The notes under the pieces are model-generated. The model saw only the letters and a program-made list of their open reading frames with translations, was not told the DNA's origin and ran no database searches. A stretch of 64,000 bases of DNA from Camillea tinctor (lineage: Eukaryota > Ascomycota > Sordariomycetes > Xylariales > Xylariaceae): contig MU394068.1 in NCBI GenBank assembly GCA_022578605.1, forward strand, positions 1 through 64,000, read 5' to 3'. Every line of letters begins with the position of its first letter. The stretch's first letter is position 1. Made by a program: the position numbers and the translations under genes. Below, in pieces: positions 59,201 to 64,000 of the stretch.

Positions 59201-60063
59201 ACCACCACCGCCGACGCACCGGCACCACCCACACGCGCACCTCCTCGCACCACAGCACCGCATCCACCGAGTCCTCGCGCTACTCGCAGGACGGCAACGA
59301 GGGCGAATCCGCCAACCCCGTGCCGCCTCTGCACCTCCCCTACGGGACGCTGACCCACCGCAGCAGCAATAGCGTGCGGCGGCACCAGCGCAGCGGCGCG
59401 CAGCACAGCGTCAGCATCACCCATCCGGGCGGGGGGTGGGTGAGCAACAGCACCCACCTCAGCACTGCCACCAGCAAAAGCGGTGGGGGAGGGAAGTACA
59501 CGCGCGTAGCGAGCGCAGTGGCCGAGCTGCGCCGCATGAACAGCACGGTGAGCAGCAGTAGCAGCAGCGTGACGGCGACGAGCAGCGCGACAGCGGAGCT
59601 GGCGGCTTTCAAGCGGGCGCAGGACGACAAGGAGAGGCTGCGCAAGACGACGGCGCAGGGGCACAACAAGAGCAGCGGCAGTGGGACCAGCCCGACGCTC
59701 CCCGATCTCCGCGGCGGGGGCTTCAGCCCGAGCCGCAGCGGGACGCGGGCGGGCGGGCGGAACTACCTCGCGCTGGGGAGCACTCCTCAATCCCAAACGC
59801 AAACCCAAGACCAAGAAACGGCGGCGAGTGACGACAAGTCCCCGAGCTCTGTCCCCGCTGTGCCCCTGCGAGGCGGGGGCGCCGGTCTGCGCACGCACGC
59901 GCGGAAGCTGGCGGTGGCGGAGAGCAGTCGTGGGAGCAAGCGCGCGAGCATCGAGAGCCTGGGGCTGTACGACGAGGACGGGTTCCTGAAGAACTCGCCC
60001 GAGAGGCAGGGCGGAGGCGGGTTCTTGTCGGCGGCGGTGGCGGCGGCGGCGAGGAAGATATGA
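56233..60063 (+). CDS. Ser-rich protein with one N-terminal membrane segment
   Basis: Single exon, 1276 residues; family not recognised. Residues 1-35 are short and Ser/Thr/Pro-rich. One hydrophobic segment follows at about 36-61 (LGAIIGIAVGGSVVLFAAL...), then KWQDRRR. The positive-inside rule predicts an outside N terminus and a ~1210-residue cytoplasmic tail. There is no cleavable signal peptide in the chosen frame. The tail is mostly disordered: Ser, Arg, Pro and Gln rich, with many SP/TP and RRxS-type sites. Islands that look more conserved include ARRNPSWVANFGRGLGRSLSRR-like basic sequence near residue 225, RHRRMTQSNTDAELQAILRRTAERL near 400, HARQISQISQASMVSEADSL near 535, and a C-terminal SKRASIESLGLYDEDGFL. 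The layout recalls fungal wall-sensor or polarity-scaffold proteins, but that is a guess. GC is higher in the 3' half. Confidence 0.85.
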   Translation: MPNLSYLQARIEAASSSSSTPPGSVTPEAASTLSLGAIIGIAVGGSVVLFAALTPVLIILAKWQDRRRAESSPLVTACCPISSSTFAAITSRDGQYHEEDRTWEKSGSRRLRKKSVASEQVMFDATTGTASGEGGGGRRESLPVLPPVVSRPGSFNFIDPFAVARAQDESGDGTEATVKKQRSPDKQRGYMIYQHRRKTSWIDEDALHGPSITSPKKGGVAKRNPSWVANFGRGLGRSLSRRFSVRRGAAGASQLVGRSPTLPYTEAARGSRSVSPTKTTHMDEKITVAEEIKSARDIEAGIVTAPVQQKRNHHYPTQTQVEQRGAPPQAYAARREDPSPRRPTSNVPMINNNYNDNNGTNHRNTVALYAAQQLAGGARLPVPMSMTMPAAPIGPRPRHRRMTQSNTDAELQAILRRTAERLQDGKQSTRRQTMMYPGSAPSTSSTPRRRAPGGLNSIPNTPSRGTGGVYDPTASNSGNTSPTKSQKSAPAVLAACDELRAELDGSSSLQVPVPTQGLPHQSQTHNQTPRRHARQISQISQASMVSEADSLVVSRRGSQQDAVQTPLSSPSRSVGAAQTSPASNNPQMVAQIRQIPAVPAFQRPFSMASTESSALSTVYSEEETSMVYRSPPANGDARAGGERAVPNPKTHMERQAMQEALLACDAFVKRSSQMSLGGVGGPRSPLDNGASPQPLRVRKEAKGQTAASSKLSSQSSQGSGSDPIAAQDGNNHSLKATTPKAGPPCFTIHALDDVSNDPFTAKTPSPVTRLSKLFSPLPAKQPSTPSSPMSPKSASSSRTARQETRKDQTPTRSPSSRRRVVPPPHVLRAGPVGDAAPVGVAVSAYVGGMNESPVREPASPAPSEGGLSSVYDSYAYRDSSYSSYGGGSGAAVNETEAATVNTTARNSISTQVTAPTTAATSPTRGNSNSSSDSPSGRASRCGYRVRDIVGSQQNPMPTTVEEEAVKSQSPNQISITVKAPSPTQQQRSRYHHRRRTGTTHTRTSSHHSTASTESSRYSQDGNEGESANPVPPLHLPYGTLTHRSSNSVRRHQRSGAQHSVSITHPGGGWVSNSTHLSTATSKSGGGGKYTRVASAVAELRRMNSTVSSSSSSVTATSSATAELAAFKRAQDDKERLRKTTAQGHNKSSGSGTSPTLPDLRGGGFSPSRSGTRAGGRNYLALGSTPQSQTQTQDQETAASDDKSPSSVPAVPLRGGGAGLRTHARKLAVAESSRGSKRASIESLGLYDEDGFLKNSPERQGGGGFLSAAVAAAARKI

Positions 60064-60771
60064 AGAAAAAAAAAAAGGGGGGGGGAGGGGGGAAGAAAAA
60101 GAAAAGAAAAGTATAAAGACCCTGAAACTTAGTTGGATTCCATTTTTGTTTCTTTTGTTTGAGTTCCTCTCTCTTTTCTTATTTTCCTTTTTTTCTTTTT
60201 TTTCAGTTTCCCCTATTTCTCTTCTCTCTCGCTGTTCAACTTCCCAGATAGGTTTCTTTTGTCATCCTTCTTCATGCAATGTACAGATATATACACATCG
60301 CTTTTAACAAATACCCCTTCTCCCCCTTTCCCCTATCTCTTCCCCCCCTTCACTTCTCTTGTTGGGAATTCTAGGCGCTGGCGCACATATAAGTCTTAGT
60401 ACAGAGGTTTTTTCTTCCTAATAGGCTAATCAGGTACTTTTCTTTTTAATTATTTATTTCTTCCTAATCATCTTCCCCTCTCTGAGTGCAATAAAATGAT
60501 CCCACCATAAAGTTACCGTATATCGTGACTAGCCACGGTTAGGGATAGATTATCACGAGGTAGGATATTCTAGCTCACCTGCTCCCAAACATAGGTACAC
60601 CAATCTCCCGAACGCTAGCAATTCATCCCGTCGTTGCTCATCCATTCCTGTCGTCGAATATCCGCCACCATTATGTAACAGTTCAGACACATTTCGATGT
60701 GGCGCAAAGCCCTGAATCTTAGGAGATATCTCTTGCGATAGCATCAAAACTGATCCTTCTCCTCCCAAGTT
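60064..60771. other. 0.7-kb convergent spacer
   Basis: Lies between two converging 3' ends. It begins with an A- and G-rich tract, then long pyrimidine runs. A 71-codon minus-strand frame (60553-60768) is best explained as 3' untranslated sequence of pICln. Confidence 0.6.
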
Positions 60772-61803
60772 TCACTCTGTTCTCGGTCGTTTCGATTCCG
60801 CATCATCGGCCTCTTCCCTCCCATTCGTACCATCCTGCTCCACCTCGTCCCGTCCACGAACCCGACCCGCTCCTTCACCTAGCTCGCCACTCACACCCTC
60901 CTCCCCTATCCAGTTCCCCTCCTCGTCAAAGTACTCGTGCACATTATCGGCGGTGATCCAACCAGAGCTTCCCGGGAACGGGGGAGGCAGACCGCCACTT
61001 GTGCTACCCTGCAGGACCCCGGGCAAGCCATCAATAGCTGCGCCGTCCTCGGCGCTGCCCTCGAATATTATCCGGTCAGCGTCGTAGTCCTCGTCATCGT
61101 CGTCTTGTTCGTCGCGGGGATCGGGGTTCAGGTTCGAGCAGGCGGATATCTGGTTGAAGAGCGCGTTTGTGCGCTCCGCGTTGAGGGCATCAATGGCGGC
61201 GTCTCCGCTGCCCTTGTAGGGGACGAGGGTGAGCTCGATGGGGTCGAGCCCTTCTTCGTTGTCGTCACCCCCCGACTCGGAGAACTCCAGCTGCATGTAC
61301 ACGCCGAGGAACTTGGACGAGGCGTCGTCGGGCTTCGCGAGGTGGTGGAAGTTCTTGATGGCGTGCAGGGTGATGGCCGGGTACGGGATCTCGATGCCGG
61401 ACCCGCTGGCGTGGGAGAAGAGCGTCAATTTGCTGAATGAGATAATTAGTATGTATGCTGTTTATATAGCAAACGTGTGTGAGACGAACTCGGATCCGAC
61501 GAAGACCTCGACCTTATTCTCCTCGCGCAGGTGTTTGCCCTGGTTGTTCTCGAGCGCGTAGGACTCAGGCGGGGTTGGGTGACCAGGCGCATTGTTGTTG
61601 TCGGCGTCATTGTTGGAAATCTTGGAGAAGAAGAACAGGCGCTCAACTTGCTCGTGGGATACCCATGCTTTGATGTGCTCGTCGTGGAAATATAGAACGG
61701 GCTTGCCGTCGAAGAAGGTCTTGGGCGTCTGTTCCTGGTACTCGCTTAAAGGCTGGAAGTCGTTGTCCGCAGAGGGACGGGTTTTGATTACCGAAGGGAA
61801 CAT
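60772..61803 (-). CDS. pICln (methylosome / Sm-protein chaperone subunit)
   Basis: Two exons, 61803-61490 and 61432-60772, encode 324 residues. The 57-nt phase-2 intron has an unusual GTTCGT donor, a TACTAAT branch site and a CAG acceptor, joining VEVFVGS to DKLTLFSH. The fold is the PH-like domain of pICln: VLYFHDEHIKAWV, then VFVGSDKLTLFS, GIEIPYPAITLHAI, YMQLEF, ELTLVP and NALFNQISACS. A very acidic segment follows (EQDDDDEDYD), then DNVHEYFDEEG, which resembles the family's C-terminal motif. A basic KRPRTE ends the protein. In animals and fission yeast pICln binds PRMT5 and Sm proteins during snRNP assembly; it was first named as a chloride-conductance regulator. It is about 90 residues longer than animal pICln because of loop and tail insertions. 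A downstream alternative donor (GTTTGC at about 61475) would insert five residues. Confidence 0.85.
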
Positions 61804-62276
61804 TGCGTTTATTAATGTACCGACTATTTAGTAGAGTAGGGAGAAGAAGAAGATAAAAGTGGGAAGTTAAAAGGAATATAGGAGGAGCTTCAATTCAGAA
61901 GAACCACAAAAACATGAAGAAGAAGAAGAAGAAGAGAAGAGGAAGAAGAAGAGGAAGAAGAAGCTTTGGTGGGGCTTATCAATTGACCTTATTTATTTAA
62001 CAGAGCTCCTTATCTTATCATTGCATCAGCTGCTAAATAGAACCTTGCCAGCCGACAAGGTGACCTCATACTCCGTACTCCATCACTAACAACTCACTAA
62101 CTCACTACCTAAACTCATCTCAACTCAACTCATCCACTCATTCATCACGAACAACACTTTCTTACTAAAGACTAGTGAGACGAAAATTACTTATTAAAGT
62201 TACTCTCTATCTTTGAATTCATCATTTCGACATATATCTTTTTTTTTTTTTTCAAAAAGAAAGACAAAAAGAAAAC
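61804..62276. promoter_or_regulatory. Shared divergent promoter of pICln and a hypothetical gene
   Basis: 473 bp between two ATGs. It contains a 48-base pure purine tract (61916-61963), short ACTCA/ACTCATC repeats (62085-62140) and a T14 run (62239-62252) just before the plus-strand start. Confidence 0.6.
61916..61963. repeat. GAA-type polypurine tract
   Basis: Forty-eight consecutive purines made of GAA with some GGA. On the pICln sense strand it is a pure pyrimidine tract 113 bp upstream of the ATG. Such tracts can form triplex DNA or act as fungal CT boxes. Confidence 0.9.
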
Positions 62277-62834
62277 ATGGTCACAATGCGTGACGACCGT
62301 AAGTCAACTTACACCTCCTCCCCCTATTCCCACTCACCCAGCTCACCATCCCCCCCTCAAGGCACCCACCCCCTCCTCGCCCAAGTGCCCCTCACCGTCT
62401 CCCCCTTCGTCAAGCTCCCCACCGCCGCCACCCTGCCCTACACCTACAAGAGCATGCCCTCGACGCTGCCCCCGGCCAGCACCGGCGTCACGGGCGCCAG
62501 CGACGAGCGCCCGCGGTACGTAGTGTCGCCCTCGGGCGGCCACGCCGCCCACCCCGACGACATCGTCGCCTCGTGCCGCGCCCTGCAAGCGCACCTCGCC
62601 CGCCTGCGCGACGAGTCTGACCGCGCCCTCGCCGCGCGACACGAGCGCGAGCTCGCCGAGAAGCGCCGCGTCGCCCCCGGCTGGCTCGATAGCGAGAAGA
62701 GGCTGCTGGAGCCCCAGAGGGTTCACGGCGAGGTCGAGGTCGAGGCTGGCTTCGCGGAGATGGGCATCGCCGAGGTGGGCGAGATGCCCGTTGATCAGGG
62801 CGCGGAGCTGGACCGCGCGTTTGCGGGGAAGTAG
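62277..62834 (+). CDS. Hypothetical protein with a charged helical segment
   Basis: Single exon, 185 residues; no family recognised. Residues 1-90 are Ser/Pro-rich and likely disordered (KLPTAATLPYTYKSMPSTLPP). Residues about 93-150 form a charged helix with coiled-coil character (DDIVASCRALQAHLARLRDESDRALAARHERELAEKRR split here for description), followed by APGWLDSEKRLLEP. The tail is acidic. Two ATGs occur at the start (codons 1 and 4); the first is in an AAACATGG context and was chosen. No signal peptide or membrane segment is seen. GC-rich coding with strong C-ending codon bias supports a real gene. Head-to-head with pICln. Confidence 0.7.
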   Translation: MVTMRDDRKSTYTSSPYSHSPSSPSPPQGTHPLLAQVPLTVSPFVKLPTAATLPYTYKSMPSTLPPASTGVTGASDERPRYVVSPSGGHAAHPDDIVASCRALQAHLARLRDESDRALAARHERELAEKRRVAPGWLDSEKRLLEPQRVHGEVEVEAGFAEMGIAEVGEMPVDQGAELDRAFAGK

Positions 62835-63488
62835 GGAGTGGCGAGTAGGAGACCTGGGTCTTTTCGGGAGCGAGGTTGGTTGGTTCTTGAGGTGCTATGT
62901 TTCGTGTATATTGCGTGGCGTTGGGGGATTAGGTGAAGCGAGCAAGAGGTTTGGGGGTAGATTACGGAGTTGGGATGGCGTTTGGGCTGCATGTTTCACC
63001 CGCGATCGATACGTCTGAAGCATTTAGGCTACATGTTTCTTCCCTAGTATCTCTACCATATGGTTGCTATCGGTGGACACGGTTCTCATTGTGACCTTAG
63101 TCACATGTTCAAGTTAGTCTGGGTACTAAGAGCTGTGATGAAATTATCTCCTCCACAACAGGTGGTCAAGGATGGTGTTGGTCTCTACACGAGACAAAAG
63201 GGGATGTGCACCTTGACGACAAGATGAAGACTAGCGAGGTGTAGAGCATATTCTATCCTGGTCATAATTCAACACTTATATAGTCACATACGAGGAGCCT
63301 TGAGCTGTTATGATAAGTCTATTATTCATAATTCTATTCGGTTCTATAACTGAAACATGATCGTAAGATATGATCGTAATCATGAGAAAGTTAGATTTGG
63401 CTCGCGACTCAGCAAGTCTCCTTGCTATTTTGCGATTCTGGTCCTCATCCTCCCCTAAACTTCAATGGCGCTCATTCGAGTTAGGCGC
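62835..63488. other. 0.65-kb convergent spacer
   Basis: This lies between the ends of the hypothetical gene (+) and the AltA1-like gene (-). No gene or repeat of note was found. Confidence 0.6.
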
Positions 63489-63963
63489 TTATGAAGTCAA
63501 CTCGATAGTGGTCGAGTCGTTGTTGGCTTCGCAAACGTTGGTGCTGCCACCGCCGGAGCGGCAGTGAGTAGCAATGTCAGTAGTACCGGTGACACCAACA
63601 CTAAAAAGAAATCAAGATGTTAGCACTTGTATAATAGCGGAGTTTGTTTCAGGAAACTGGCGATCCTGAAGTATAGGATACTTACGCAGTACCGACCTCG
63701 TGGTAGACACGGAGGCTGAAGGTGGAGGAGTCGGCGGCGGGGCCCAGCTGGAAGCGGTACTTGCTGTCTCCGCAGTTGACGATGTCGGAGGGGATACTGG
63801 TCTGACCGGCACAGGTCAAGTCGGTGGCGTCGTCACCGCTCAGGTGGAAGGAGTAGCCGTCAACGACGTTGTTGTCGTTGTGCACGCTGAACTGGGTGAT
63901 GGTGACGGTCTCCGCCATGGCGACGGCACCAAAGAAAAGAGCGGCGGCAGCAGTGAAACGCAT
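63489..63963 (-). CDS. AltA1-like (AA1-like) small secreted protein
   Basis: Two exons, 63963-63686 and 63600-63489, encode 129 residues. The 85-nt phase-2 intron has a GTAAGT donor and a TTTTTAG acceptor. Residues 1-17 are a signal peptide ending AMA. The mature protein (VTITQFSVHNDNN, YSFHLSGDDATDLTC, NCGDSKYRFQLGP, FSLRVYHEVGTAVGVTG) is a small beta-rich protein with four cysteines at 51, 64, 106 and 116, enough for two disulfides. This matches my memory of the AA1-like family, named after the Alternaria allergen Alt a 1, whose members are secreted by many plant-associated fungi; some bind plant defence proteins. The role here is unknown. The promoter lies beyond the window edge, only 37 bases of leader being visible. 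Confidence 0.8.
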
Positions 63964-64000
63964 TTTGAAGGTTGGAGTTATTGGTTACCGAAGTGACTGA

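Noticed and set aside
58675..59898. 407-codon Arg/Ala-rich open frame antisense to the Ser-rich membrane protein
   Set aside because: GC-rich coding sequence on the other strand generates long Arg/Ala frames; no start context, domain or splice support.
60553..60768. 71-codon minus-strand frame just after pICln
   Set aside because: It is separated from pICln by its stop, has no family features, and is most likely 3' untranslated sequence.

Overview
This window is nuclear DNA of a filamentous ascomycete (Pezizomycotina), most likely a Sordariomycete. The evidence is short introns (57-184 nt) with GTAAGT/GTGAGT-like donors and CTRAC/CTAAT-like branch points, long intergenic spacers, a block of extreme AT richness like that left by repeat-induced point mutation (RIP), and gene families typical of these fungi (NIS1-like and AltA1-like secreted proteins, DUF1996, Mmc1-like mitochondrial protein).

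Layout. 1-2.5 kb: AT-rich, gene-free block with a sharp right edge. 2.5-8.36 kb: no gene seen. 8.36-13.6 kb: one 1755-residue Gln/Pro-rich protein with an N-terminal WW-like domain (+). 13.6-18.1 kb: spacer. 18.1-18.6 kb: small cysteine-free NIS1-like secreted protein (+). 19.8-22.9 kb: head-to-head pair of Ubc7-type E2 (-) and Mmc1-like protein (+) sharing a 528-bp promoter. 24.3-24.7 kb: possible decayed small gene (-). 26.3-26.9 kb: conserved-looking Cys-rich hypothetical (-). 28.5-30.2 kb: two-exon F-box gene (-) cut short by an in-frame TAG. 36.4-38.4 kb: five-exon MFS sugar transporter (-). 42.0-44.8 kb: auxilin/Swa2-type J protein (-). 44.8-53.0 kb: 8 kb without a recognisable gene. 53.0-54.9 kb: four-exon secreted DUF1996 protein (+). 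56.2-60.1 kb: 1276-residue Ser-rich protein with one membrane segment (+). 60.8-62.8 kb: pICln (-) head-to-head with a 185-residue hypothetical (+). 63.5-64.0 kb: AltA1-like small secreted protein (-).

The genes do not form a pathway or cluster. Housekeeping genes (ERAD E2, mitochondrial protein, clathrin uncoating, Sm/methylosome chaperone) are mixed with secreted or accessory genes (NIS1-like, DUF1996, AltA1-like, F-box, sugar transporter). I found no CRISPR array, rRNA, convincing tRNA or intact transposon, and no biosynthetic cluster.

The most useful unexpected observations are: the F-box gene whose reading frame continues 66 codons past a TAG that looks like a Trp-to-stop change of the CpA-to-TpA type; a coding-like segment near 24.4 kb whose two halves are out of frame across a GA microsatellite; the atypical cysteine-free NIS1-like protein; and a family of palindromic ACCTA...TAGGT elements in the spacers. 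Splice sites were read by eye and no database search was possible, so family names rest on recognised motifs.
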